From: Dendrocalamus latiflorus
Lineage: Eukaryota > Streptophyta > Magnoliopsida > Poales > Poaceae
NCBI GenBank assembly: GCA_017311315.1
Contig: CM029638.1
Location: 12,878,227 to 12,942,226, forward strand
Length of the DNA: 64,000 bases
Reading direction: 5' to 3'
The position numbers were made by a program, and so were the translations under genes. Positions 12,346 to 22,459 of this stretch are shown one piece after another (within the stretch, counting starts at the first letter, position 1; every line of letters begins with the position of its first letter). The notes beneath the pieces are model-generated. The model searched no databases. It was given only the letters and a program-made list of their open reading frames with translations, and had not been told where the DNA came from.

Positions 12346-12735
12346 TGTTGTGTAGTAGTATTGTGAAGGCTTGAGGAGGAGATGTGGTATGGAAGACATA
12401 GGAGGCCTTTATGTAGGCAGATTATCTGGTGCAGTGGGCATAGTCCATGGAGAGGAGGTCGTACGAATCTTTTCGCTTTTTCAGGATTCCAGTTTAGCAA
12501 TAAATATTCCTATGTAGGCTTTTCAGAGCCTGTAGCCTGTATTTCTGAAACAACTAGCAAAGGTGACATGAAAACTCACTGGAAAGGATACATACCTATG
12601 ACGTGAACACTCACTATAAAGGCTACAGCCTACGCCCCTATTTTGTTGGTTTCTGTTGCGATAGACCTGGATTATCCTCAGGATTCCAGGGTAGCAATAA
12701 ATGTCCCTATGAAGGCTTTTCAGATCGTAGCCTTT

Positions 12736-12890
12736 ATGTAGGCAGTTTAGCTGGCATGTGTTGTAATATGACTGAGCAAAGCTGCCCCGTTTTGTCATAT
12801 CACTGCGTAAAGCTGGCATGTGTTGTCATCTCACCGAGTAAAGCTGAGCGCTTTTGTCATGTCTCTGGGCAAAGCAGCCCTCTTTTGTCC
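12736..12890. repeat. Tandem 32-bp units in the MULE promoter
   Basis: About five degenerate units with 'aagctggcatgtgttgtca' and 'atcactgngtaa' cores. The same unit type forms the array at 4929-5190. Confidence 0.65.
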
Positions 12891-12899
12891 CGCCATTCG

Positions 12900-12908
12900 A
12901 TATAAATA
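12900..12908 (+). promoter_or_regulatory. TATA box of the plus-strand GRF gene
   Basis: ATATAAATA lies about 95 bases before the ATG at 12995, a normal spacing for a plant promoter with a 60-70 base leader. Confidence 0.6.
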
Positions 12909-12994
12909 GCACGGTTGAGGTCCCATGAAGTTGTAGCCAGAAAACCCTGTAAATCGAACAAAGAAGTACCTTCTATTTCGTGGTGGAACATACC

Positions 12995-13606
12995 ATGGCG
13001 GAAGATGAGGGGCCAGTCAGATATGGGTCACCGAAGGAAGACCTTCCCTTGGAAAGGAGGGAGATGTTCGGTCCACAGTACCGCTTGGTACCAAGCCGGC
13101 GTGCGCAACCAGCGTGGCCGAAATGCAGACACAATGAGTACGTGGTCGTGCAGGTCCTGGAAGGGCCGAACGATGGCGGGCGCCGTTTCTTCCGATGCCC
13201 ACGCTCCGGGGTACAAATTACTAATAGTACATTTTTTTATTGCTTATGGACCCTCCATGTTTACTGTCTTTTTGCGCAGATGGCGAAATGCGACTTCTCC
13301 CGCTGGATCGACCCTCCTCATGAACGGTATATTGACCGTTATGTGGGTACTTTATGGGACCGAATAATGGACTTGGAGTACCGAATGGAGACTCTCAATG
13401 AGGAGAACAATGAGCTCCGCCAACAGATGCAACGCGAGAGGGGAAACGAGGAGGTTGTCAACATAGGAAGCTCGTACGATCCGACATGTTGCTGTGCAAA
13501 CCCAAGTTGCATATGTGCGTGCCACTACCACGATGGCCAGCCCCGTCCGAGGCGTCCACTTCAGCAGTTCTCCATGTGGGTGCCACGAGGCTCATTTGGC
13601 ATATAA
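12995..13606 (+). CDS. GRF zinc-finger protein with Cys-rich tail, in the MULE
   Basis: ATG 12995 sits in ACCATGGCG, a strong start context. Exons 12995-13210 and 13280-13606 flank a 69-base GT-AG intron that has no in-frame stop, so both the spliced (180 residues) and retained (203 residues) forms are open. Spliced, it reads PKCRH ... GGRRFFRCPRSG-MAKCDFSRWIDPP, a GRF-type zinc finger with CxH in place of CxC at the first pair. A short coiled coil follows (EYRMETLNEENNELRQQMQ), then a cysteine cluster near residue 145 (CCCANPSCICACH). The C terminus converges on the transposase end (13799). No disabling change seen. Function in transposition is not known; it could be an accessory protein or a captured host sequence. 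Confidence 0.75.
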   Translation: MAEDEGPVRYGSPKEDLPLERREMFGPQYRLVPSRRAQPAWPKCRHNEYVVVQVLEGPNDGGRRFFRCPRSGVQITNSTFFYCLWTLHVYCLFAQMAKCDFSRWIDPPHERYIDRYVGTLWDRIMDLEYRMETLNEENNELRQQMQRERGNEEVVNIGSSYDPTCCCANPSCICACHYHDGQPRPRRPLQQFSMWVPRGSFGI

Positions 13607-13798
13607 GCAACGATGTGTATGGTTGTACCGTAGTATGTACGAGGGTCGATCGAAATAATGCGCAATGTTGTTAAGCATGTCATGAAATGATTGTCTTGTG
13701 CACGAGCTACAAAAATATCTCATTTTAACAAACAGCAAATACATGTACTAAATAAGTACATAACCAAGTACATTACAGAAAAGTCATGTAACTACTGA

Positions 13799-16429
13799 TC
13801 AGGACATGCATCGTCTAGCTGTGTGCCCCTCCTGACCGCATCGACCACAACGTGCACCCGGTGTTCCAGCTTGTGATTCATCCATACCATTCCTAATACG
13901 TCGGCTCTGTCGCCGACCCTTCCCACCCTTCAACATGTTAACATCCGGAACCCAGGTCCTCGATGCAATGTCCAAAGTGGCGAAGTTTCCCACCACCCTG
14001 AACCCTCAGAGCTCCCCACACCAAGCCTGCAGTACCCTCCCCTTAAAGAAGAACTCGGACATGAAGTTCGAAGGATCCATACCCACGGTCCCGCATGCAG
14101 CGAGGACATGAGAGTATGATTTGTGTAACAACTTAAGCTTGTTGCACGTGCAGCTAGGTTCATTTCCATGATCTGCAAGACATACCTCGTGGGTAACAAG
14201 TGAACGAGCTGTCCCAAATCCGGCTCTATCACGGAGTATCACCTCAAAACGATGCTCCCTGTTGCCCATGACCTGCACTGTGTGCAACTGACCCTTTTGT
14301 GCCTTCATCTCCATGTAAGCAGTAATTTTTGCTGAATACAGAGCTCCGGGATTGGCCGCATGAAGTGCGGCACTCGCGTGCCTCTCCCTGAAGTACCGGA
14401 TTGTGCTGTGAAGAACACCTTCCACGATGGCGACAAGGGGCTGAGAACGGAGACCCCTTAGAACCCAATTGTACACCTCGGCAAGGTTAGTTGTCATTAT
14501 TCTGTACCTTGCGCCATCTGTGTCGTGCAACAGCGACCACTTCTCCAACGGTTCCCCCTCGATCCACTGCGCGAAGCACCTGATGTTTCGTGAGCTCCTT
14601 CTTCTTGGACCACTTGGGTTAGGCGCATCGATTGGCGGCAAGCATTGTGGTTGTGCCGCCCTAGGAGTGACCGGCTCCTTGCTCCTCTCTTCGACGTTCT
14701 TCCTAGTGTGCTCATCCAACAACCTCCACAAAGCATCAAATTTCCTCTGTTGGTTCTGCCTAGCCAGCCTCTTGAATAGCTTCATCAAAGATTGTTTAGG
14801 GAATTGCTTGAAAAAGTTTGCCGCTAAGTGACGACTGCACCACCGGTTCCTCATGTCCGGCCAAGGAAAGGGCTCCTCGGGGTCTTCTTGAAGTTTTCTT
14901 ATTGCCTTGATAATACCGGCGTGGCGATCATGGATTACGCACACACCAGGCCGAGTGGCTACAACCCCAGCCCTCACATGTCTGAGAAACCACAGCCAGC
15001 TCTCGTAATTCTCACTCTCCACAAATGCAATGGCCAGCGGCAATATTTGATTGTTACCGTCAACGCCTATGGCCGTCAGGATCTGCCCCTTGTATTTGCC
15101 TGTCAAGAAGGTCCCGTCAATTGAGATCACTGGCAGCATGTGCCTGAATGCTTCGATGCTAGCACCAAATGCAAACATTGCTCTCTGCAACACCGCATAC
15201 CCTGGCGGACTAATGGTCGGCTTCTCGTGGAGGGCGATGTACGTGCCCGGGTTCCTTTCCTGCAGGACATTAAGCATACGAGGAAGGTTGTTGTACGCCG
15301 CCTCGAAAGTGCCAAAACGTTTTTCCAACGCTTTCTGCTTGGCCCGCCACGCCTTCGCGTAGCTAATCTTATACTTGAATTTATTCTTAATAGCTACCAC
15401 AATATGCGTGGCTGCCATGTCCTTCTTCTGCACTATCTCCCCATACATGACATTGGCTATAAATCCGGACGTCAGGTTACGATGTCTGGACAAGACAGTG
15501 TTTAGAATGCAGGAATGCGGCTCAACCTTGGACACAATCCAATGAGTCTCATACTTAGGTTTACGGGCGTGCACCCGCCAAGGGCAACCAGTCTGCTCGC
15601 ACGTCACAGTGTACTACTCCTGGCTTGATTTGACGACGCGAAATGTCCGCTGCATTGAAAGGGCCCAAAGCTTGATGGCATCCTGCAGCGCTTCCTTGTC
15701 AGCAAACATAGCATGCAACCGAACCTCTGTCTCATGGTACTCCCATTGTGATTCATGCTCATCATGTGCGGAAAGACCCTCCGCATTAAACCGGTTCCAT
15801 TCCTAGGGGATAGGAACTTCATCCTCATCGGAACTGTCCTCGTCGTCATCCTCTACAGCTTCCTCTTCATCCCATGCCCTCTCGTCATCAGAGTCCATCT
15901 GCTGCACAATGTACTCATCATACTCTCCTTCATCGGCTTGCCCAGTTGGCTCTCTATGACTTGACGGCTGTAACTCTCCTTCATGTACCGCATTGGCTTC
16001 ATGACGAGCAACTTCATCACGTCCGCCAACATGCGGCCCGCCCGAGCTGCTAGCACCTCCCACAACAACGGCTGTTGCACGAGCTTCCTCAGCTGCTTGT
16101 ACTGAGCACGGTTGCACAAGCAGCACACACTCGTATCCACGACGCCGGCACCCTAGCACAAAGCCCTTCCATGTGGCAGAGTGCACTAATGTCTTCAATT
16201 CCCATCTGATGTCCGTGGGAGACCGGCTCCAAAGCCCTTGCACGACGACGCTGTACACCTCGGGGTTCAACGAAAAACTCCGGGTCAGCCAAAGCTGCAC
16301 ATCTCCCATTCGAGCATTCTCGTCATCCGGAAGTACGAGAGTGACTTGCGGAAAATCGCTCAAATCCACACCATTCGGACCTTCACGAATGGTTCCACCT
16401 CCGTAATACACTCTCAATGTAGTGGACAT
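13799..16429 (-). pseudogene. MULE transposase (MuDR type) with three in-frame stops
   Basis: One uninterrupted frame runs from ATG 16429 (or 16459) to TGA at 13799, about 876 codons, broken only by stops at 15803-15805 (TAG), 15614-15616 (TAG) and 14006-14008 (TGA). No frameshift is seen. Order: N-terminal domain (MSTTLRVYYGG...), acidic linker, MuDR-type region with a Cys pair (TCEQTGCPWRVHA), the MULE DDE domain with the first Asp in VISIDGTFL (codon 15116-15118) and a second in VIHDRHAG, the conserved TTNLAEVYNWVL, a SWIM-like finger (CTC...SYSHVLAAC) in which the usual third Cys is Tyr, and a CCHC zinc knuckle (CGRCGQEGHTARRC) just before the end. The enzyme would cut and join the element ends; this copy cannot make the full protein. 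Confidence 0.88.
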
Positions 16430-16459
16430 TGATGATGTCGGCCTGCATATATATTTCAA

Positions 16460-17023
16460 TTTTGCGACATGTCAAATAATATCGCACAATACTAAACTTC
16501 CTATACCACAAACTTTGCTAAAATTTCTATACTACCATACTACAAATTGCATACCAAACCTTTTCTACAATAATATTTCCATACTAACATGGTACTAATT
16601 ATTCTACATCTATAATTTTTATTAACACCAACATTTCATATAAATAATAATGCAAATACAACATAATCCAAAAAATACCTGGATCCAAATTGATGGAATA
16701 GCTTCTACTCCTCCTTCCTCCCTCACCTCCTCCTCTCCTTCTCCTCTTCTTCCCCTCCTTCCTCTCCTTCTCCTCTTCTTCCCCTCTTCTCCCCCTTGTT
16801 TCTTTTCCTTCTTCCTCTTCTCTGTGCGCTGAATGTGTTTGCTGAATGAGTGAAAAATGTGGTTGGTAGTGGGAGCCGGCTGGGCAGGCCGCCTTAACCC
16901 CCCATGTGTCGCCCTTGCGTTGGGCGACTGCAATGTAGTCGCCCAACCGTACAACGACTTAAATTAAGTCGCCCAACGTGCATGCGACAGCACTGATTCG
17001 CCCAACGGTTCGCAGATTCTTTA
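16460..17023. other. MULE 5' region upstream of the transposase
   Basis: AT-rich sequence, then a pyrimidine-rich tract on the plus strand (about 16708-16822, tcctcctc-type), then copies of 'gtcgccca' leading into the terminal repeat. Reading frames over the tract (Glu/Arg/Lys repeats) are composition artefacts. Confidence 0.6.
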
Positions 17024-17170
17024 AATGTCGCTTTTCGGGTGGGCGAAATTCGCTAGTCGCCTCCCCATTGGGCGACTGGAGGCTATTTTTGTAAAAAAAA
17101 TTTCCGCGGGTATATTTCTGTATTTCCGAATAAAAAAAAGGTTATCCGTACTAAAATTTCGATTTTTGAG

Positions 17171-17380
17171 TGCATGAGCTTTGATAGTTGGTTTTGCTGA
17201 GGCTTTTTGATTGAAGTGAGCAGACGGCCGTGTTTGTTTTTTTTTTGGTGTTCGTAAGTTGAGATCGGCGGCGAGTCTCACTTTTGGTTCTCGGGCGACA
17301 CCTCTGGACCTCATGCTAATGACTGCCACACGTCCGTGATCGATTAGCAGCACGTCCTCAGGGATGAGATGACACAAGAC
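17171..17380 (+). repeat. Family Z repeat resumes after the MULE
   Basis: Follows the right copy of the MULE target duplication and continues the sequence type interrupted at 11054. It ends where the GH1 5'-flank module starts. Confidence 0.45.
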
Positions 17381-17389
17381 CATAGAGAA

Positions 17390-18060
17390 ATTTCTCCATT
17401 TGCGATGTCCTGCCCGACGGCGCCTGAAGAATTAGCACGTCGTTTTGGAACCTCTCAATTCTCAAGAGAAGGTGCATGATCTCGATGTTGTCTGTTCCAT
17501 CGACCATCCAAATAAAAGCTCATGCATGTGTACCACGCGTGCTGCAAATGGACTCTGCCACTTGCAGTGCCGCTGTGTCTGACGTGCCTGTTCAGCTACC
17601 GATAAACAACATATTCAGTCCTGACAATGTCACAAATTTTAAAAATACACCAGAGGTCCAGAAGTCTGTCGCAATATCGTGTTGGTGGTACGAAATCTTG
17701 TTACCAAAACTGCAAGCTCTAATTGAAATGGACCAAGTAACCAACAGAGTCAAGAACCATAGCTCTCTGATCACTGTGAAGAGTAATAGACCAAAGAAAT
17801 GCGCACCCTACCTACCTAATCCTGTGACAGAGATGCACGCACGAGCAGCACGACTGCACGCAACAAATCATTATTCTATGTTCCAAAAATCCAGCTCTGA
17901 CATGTAGGTGAGTTTTTGATGAACTCTCCTATTTGTAAGTGGGTTTTTTTTTTGCAAGTTTCTCATTTTTTTTCTACTGTAAAGATGTAGAGGTCACTAC
18001 CATGTTGGTCAGTGGTCACCACCAAAAATTAAAAAAATCGCCTCTAACCGGCCGGTCGTA
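17390..18060 (+). promoter_or_regulatory. Orphan GH1 5'-flank module
   Basis: Contains both halves of the GH1 upstream region: the distal part (from 'ctccatttgcgatgtcc' through 'ccatccaaataaaa') and the proximal part (17758-17900, 'ctctctgatcactgtg' and 'cagagatgcacgcacgag'). No GH1 exon follows. It shows what the uninterrupted promoter looked like before the CACTA insertion upstream of the complete gene. Confidence 0.7.
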
Positions 18061-18189
18061 CCGGTTCGGCCTGATAAAAAAATATCAGTTCAAAAAAGTT
18101 ATAAATTTGAATTTAAATTTAAATTGATGAACAATAATTCCGGTCGGTAACTAGCCGAAAATCAGTTAAATTCAAATTTTGAGTTTAAA

Positions 18190-18790
18190 TTATGTTTGAT
18201 GAAGTTTGGCTAACCTCAGACGGGGTCCGGAGGCCAACTTTGACGGGGTCCAGGAGCAACCTCGAGCGACGTCCACAGACCAGCCCCAGGGTCCCTTGGA
18301 TGCGGCGGGACCCACTTGGCGTGAAGGATAAAACTACCCTTAGGAGTAAACTAGGCCCCAAGGGCAAACTTGTAACTTCACTTGTCTCCTCCTTTCACTC
18401 TACAAATAAAGCCCCTTGTAAGTGGAGAGAGGGGGCCATTTGTAACACTTGACACGTATATGAAATATACTTGTTCATCCACTCATGTATGATTCTCGTT
18501 GAGTCCCTTCGCATCCTCAAATCTGATCGGAGGTGTTTACAAGTTTATTGTCCGATTTCGTATCGACGATAGTTGGCGCTGTCTGTGGGGACTCGGGCGA
18601 GAAGTCATACCGCCTAAGAATGGGAAAGTACAGAAGGTTGCCAAAGTGGAAGGTGCAAACCCGCCTTCGTGGCTGAAGTGGCAGCACTCCTGGACCCCCT
18701 CTGGGTCAGCTCCTATGCGGATGGATTTGGTTTGCCGTGAACTGCACTTGACCTTTAAATACCTCCACCGGCCAATTCTCTAGGCCCCTC
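18190..18790 (+). mobile_element. Gypsy-type LTR fragment with primer binding site
   Basis: An LTR-like stretch with 'tctacaaataaagcccc' ends near 18570 and is followed by TTGGCGCTGTCTGTGGGGA, the same type of primer site as at 45501 in the large element. Only about 200 bases of internal sequence follow. 18061-18190 before it is AT-rich with no clear identity. Confidence 0.65.
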
Positions 18791-18799
18791 CTGATTCCT

Positions 18800-18990
18800 T
18801 ATTTCTCCATATGCGATGTCTTGGGTGACGACGCCTAAAGAATTAGCTCGTTATTTTGGAGCCTCTCGATTCTCAAGATACGGTGCATGACCTTGATGTT
18901 GTATATTCCATCCACCATCCAAATAAAACGCATGCATGTGCATCGCACGTCTTGCAAATGGACTCTACCACTTGCAGTGCCACTGTATCT
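18800..18990 (+). promoter_or_regulatory. Distal GH1 5'-flank module of the complete gene
   Basis: Matches 17390-17580 closely. Its continuation is found at 21956, so hAT and CACTA fragments (18991-21955) were inserted into, or replaced part of, this promoter. Confidence 0.65.
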
Positions 18991-19160
18991 AGGGATGGTA
19001 ACGAGGGCATTCCCCGGCGGGGAGTGGTAGAACGCCTCAGCCCCAAGTGGATGTAAATCACCCATTCCCTGCCCCAACCCGACCTCTTGTGCTAATTTCC
19101 CCCATTCCCCAGCCCCGTCAGGGTGTCGGGGGGGGGGGGGGGGCGGGCATGGGGAGCCAC
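18991..19160. mobile_element. hAT-type element end (fragment)
   Basis: Starts 'tagggatggtaacgagggc' and is rich in 'attcccc', as in hAT elements with AGGGATGG termini. No opposite end is seen. Includes a G run at 19128-19143. Confidence 0.4.
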
Positions 19161-19220
19161 ACTCGATACCTCACAAACAGACACGAGCCATAGAGGCTCA
19201 AACATCATCAGCAAATCGTA

Positions 19221-21225
19221 TTGATAGTTCAAGAGCAGACTGCCTCACTTCGAGGAGAGATAGATTCATTAAGGGAAGAACTGAGACAAGTCCGCAACCA
19301 ATCGCAACCCACCCCTACTACTATGGTACCCAGTCCCCCTCAACGTCACAGTAGCTGCGCGTCCACACCAATTACTGAACATAGCGACACCCACTTACCT
19401 ATCGACGACATCCAGATAATGTACCTCTTTAGAATGCTACATAGATCTCTCTGGTGGACGCCTTAGCTCATCTTGTGTCATTATGTAGGAGCCCATGCCT
19501 TGCATCCTCAGAGTCAGGCTTTTTGGCTCTATTCCCGATGACGCTGGACGGGGGATGGCGTATCCATTGCTGTCAGGGACGCTGGTGCAAGGTGTACAAG
19601 TAGAGACCGGTTTCATAAAGGTTCAGGTGGACATGATTAATGATGTTTTTAAAACCGTCTCTCTTGAGAAGCCCCAAACGAAGAGATTAAGACATTAGGG
19701 GATGCCGTCTACACATTCATCCAGTGGCCCAAGAGGGACATCGCCCTCGACTTGTCCGTGCCACTATCTCCACATCCAGTGGCCCAAGAGGGACATTACC
19801 CTGGACATGTCACATCGACTCCGGTGGTTCCACCTCCAGTTCCGGTTCCGAAGCCTGTTGCATCGGCTCCTGCGGAGACGCTACCGAAAATGTATCATAA
19901 GCGAGGCTCTAAGACTCAAGCAAAGAAAATTAAGACGCGTCCCGGGCCATGGAAGTTCATTCTAGGAGTGTCGTTGGTCCCCGAGTCACAATTACCCCGG
20001 CTTGGTTTGGTTTGCAATACATTACATACCTGGTACATGCAGAGGTCCAACATGAAGCCAAACCAGCAGAGTGCATTCAATGTGCGATATATGGAGGTGA
20101 ATTTCCTCCACGACTTGGGCTATTTCATCATGACATTCAAAGACTTATTTTTACTATTCAATCTCGATAAACTCGACGCCTCAATTCTACGATGCTGGAC
20201 ACTGTAAGTGTACTGTACAATAAAGTTCTACATTCACATTATACCGATAAATGTCATTACTCTTTCCTTATGTATAGATACATGATCCAACAAATCCGAC
20301 GATGGCGACAACCGGTGGGTTTCCTCGACCCACACTTGGTCTCCGAGCAATCTATCAACGAAAATGCATCCTTCGTGCAAGATTACATAACGAGGGAATT
20401 GATTGCTCACAGCGACAAGGAGTACGTCATGGTATCCTTCAACCAAGGGTAAGTATTTCACTAGTTACCACACAAGTTTCATTTGTACTTTATATGCAGT
20501 ATGAACTTAGGATTAATCACTATGGCGACACACATGACTAGGTCTCACTGGATTTTGATTGTGATTGTATCAAAGTGGAGCAAGGTAATATACCTTGATT
20601 CCCTACTTAGGAGTAACCACGACTTTAGTCGTGTGCAAGAAGCAATTAACAGGTAAACTCATTTCCTCCATACATAACTCTATTATAATCTTTCCTTCGT
20701 TTGCAATGGCCGAGACTAACTTTTTTGAATTACGTAGGTCGTTTATCGCTTATGTTACCATAGGAGGGAGACACAACAAATCCAGTGACACTACGACACA
20801 ACATGCGATTTTCGGTACCCTCTACAACATAACAATCCTATATCACACTTTGTTATAATGCTTCTAGAATTGAAAATACCTATGTATGTAATTCTATTTT
20901 TTGCAGTGCCACTAGCAGCTACAGGGCAACGTATGTCGATTCTACGTTGGCCGCCATATGAAGGAAATCATGGACACTAAGATGAATGATCCAGAGGTTT
21001 GTGAACCTTTCAATAATTATTATTTTTTGATTATATATATGTATATACACACACACATGCTAATTAATGACTTAACATTGCTCCTAGCGACAACGGGTGG
21101 ACTTTGACGAAAGTGCATATGATCTCGACAAACTCGTCGAAATTCGTGGAAACCTCTCCGAATTCTTGCTATCAGAGGTCATAAACAAGACTGGAGAGTT
21201 CCACCTCGGCAATGGTGATAATTAG
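19221..21225 (+). pseudogene. CACTA-borne coiled-coil / Ulp1-like protease gene, decayed
   Basis: Pieces in order: a coiled coil (QEQTASLRGEIDSLREELRQ, 19224-19290), QWPKRD-type motif (about 19720-19745), a basic segment (19890-19945), and the C48 peptidase-like part. In that part PHLVSEQ...HSDKEYVMVSFNQG ends at a donor (20448); SHWILIVIV gives the catalytic His (20546-20548) and YLDS the Asp (20597-20599) in one frame; NVCRFYV gives the Cys (20934-20936). The final exon is about 21090-21225. A TAG lies just before the Cys motif (20913-20915) if that frame is read from the acceptor, and the upstream frames do not join, so it is likely dead. Such genes are common passengers in plant CACTA elements. 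Confidence 0.6.
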
Positions 21226-21497
21226 ATGTTGAAACATTGGATTCAATTGTACAAATCACTCAATTGTGCTTAATCAAACAATTCATTCAATTTAATTCAT
21301 TTGTGAGATCTGTGTAACGATTTTTATTCTATATATATGTGATCTGCTGGCCGTTTGTTTCATTCATCTGTGCTATATGCATGATGTAGCTTGTTTTCAG
21401 AGGGCATGGCTAGCATATCCTGAGGCTAGCCGAAAAAAGGCAAATAAAATTGCTGTTGAAATAGCTATCACAGACGGTTCGGTGTTGCAAACCGTTT

Positions 21498-21501
<4 letters not shown>

Positions 21502-21537
<36 letters not shown>

Positions 21538-21545
21538 GTAATTTT

Positions 21546-21620
<75 letters not shown>
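21502..21620. repeat. AT dinucleotide microsatellites
   Basis: Two long runs of alternating AT, broken by 'gtaattttcct', inside the CACTA 3' end. Confidence 0.9.
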
Positions 21621-21624
<4 letters not shown>

Positions 21625-21955
21625 AATACCACAGACGATCTTTGTTATTAATCGTCTGTGATATTCTGTATATCACAGACGGTTCTGAACATCGAACCAT
21701 CTGTGATATGAATCATATCACAGACAGTTCGGAACACCGTACCGTCTGTGATATACACAATATCACAGACGGTTTTTTTTATAAAAAATCGTCGGTGATA
21801 GTCGACTATCACATACGATTTTTTCTTAAAAATCGTCTGTAATGTAAGTTATCACAGATGGCTTAGGAGCCGTCTGTGATAACCACTTTTTATCACTGAC
21901 ACATAAATACAGACGGTTCAAGAACTGTCTGTGATAAGATTGTTTGTAGTAGTGA

Positions 21956-22459
21956 GCTCTTTGATCCCTACGTAGAGTAATCGACCAATGAAATGCATAC
22001 CCTACCTAATCCTGTGATAGAGATGCACGCACGTGCAGCACGACTGCATGCAACAAACCATTATTCCATGTTTGCTAAAAATCCAACTTTGAAATGCAGG
22101 TGATTTTTTTTACAAACCCTTCTACTTGTAGGTTGGTTTTGGCAATATTCTCATTTTTTTTCTAATGTGAAGATGTAGAGGTCACTATCATGGTGGTCAC
22201 CACAAGGATAAAAAAAATTGCCGGTAACCAGCAGGTGGTACAATCATGGCTTTTTAATCCTTGATCACCTCTGCAAGTCAGCAGTTGCAATTCCACACAC
22301 GCTTCCCTTGGTGTAACCTGTAATGGAGGAAAATAATGATTCAGTTCTATCATGCATGAGCCTATATATGGGGTGCCAAACTGCCAAGGGGAGCCCCTCT
22401 CACATTCACAAATAGCAAGCTACTAGCTCTCTCTGTGATCACACATTCACACACACCCC
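21956..22459 (+). promoter_or_regulatory. Proximal promoter and leader of the complete GH1 gene
   Basis: Matches the GH1 flank modules at 7673 and 17758. A TATA box (TATATAT, 22373-22379) lies about 85 bases before the ATG, giving a leader of about 50 bases with 'cacattcacacacacc'. Everything more than about 500 bases upstream is CACTA sequence. Confidence 0.7.

Larger units (their letters stand above)
12346..12994. promoter_or_regulatory. Divergent promoter region with repeats between the two GRF genes
   Basis: About 600 bp separates the two divergent starts. It contains a duplicated block of about 58 bp (12482-12540 and 12679-12737, both starting 'caggattccag'), repeated 'ctttatgtaggcag' (12407 and 12730), and a tandem array of about 32-bp units at 12736-12890 ('agctggcatgtgttgtca' type). 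A TATA box for the plus-strand gene is at 12900. Confidence 0.65.
11055..17160. mobile_element. Mutator-like element (MULE), 6106 bp, with 10-bp TSD
   Basis: Inverted termini of about 136 bp (11055-11190 and 17024-17160) match with few differences, including 'gtcgcccaatggggaggcga'. The flanks carry the same 10 bases, gatttttgag, at 11045-11054 and 17161-17170, typical of Mutator insertions. Subterminal regions on both sides repeat variants of 'gtcgccca' many times, likely transposase-binding sites. Inside are a transposase pseudogene and two GRF zinc-finger genes. It sits in a family Z repeat, so it is younger than that insertion. Confidence 0.92.
19160..21955 (+). mobile_element. CACTA element, 3' part
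   Basis: The right end reads TTGTTTGTAGTAGTG at 21941-21955, the complement of a CACTACTACAAA terminus. About 300 bases of subterminal inverted and direct repeats of 'cacagacggtt' (21660-21930) precede it, with AT microsatellites at 21502-21534 and 21551-21620. The body carries a decayed Ulp1-protease-type gene. The left terminus is not visible. Insertion is in the promoter of the complete GH1 gene. Confidence 0.8.

Noticed and set aside
14469..15505. Plus-strand frames of about 100-120 codons
   Set aside because: Shadows of the MULE transposase.
15614..15805. Introns in the MULE transposase instead of stop codons
   Set aside because: Sequence between and around the TAG codons reads as conserved transposase in one frame, so introns would remove coding sequence.
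16599..16954. Arg/Glu/Lys-rich minus-strand frames in the MULE
   Set aside because: Translation of a pyrimidine tract; no homologous motif.
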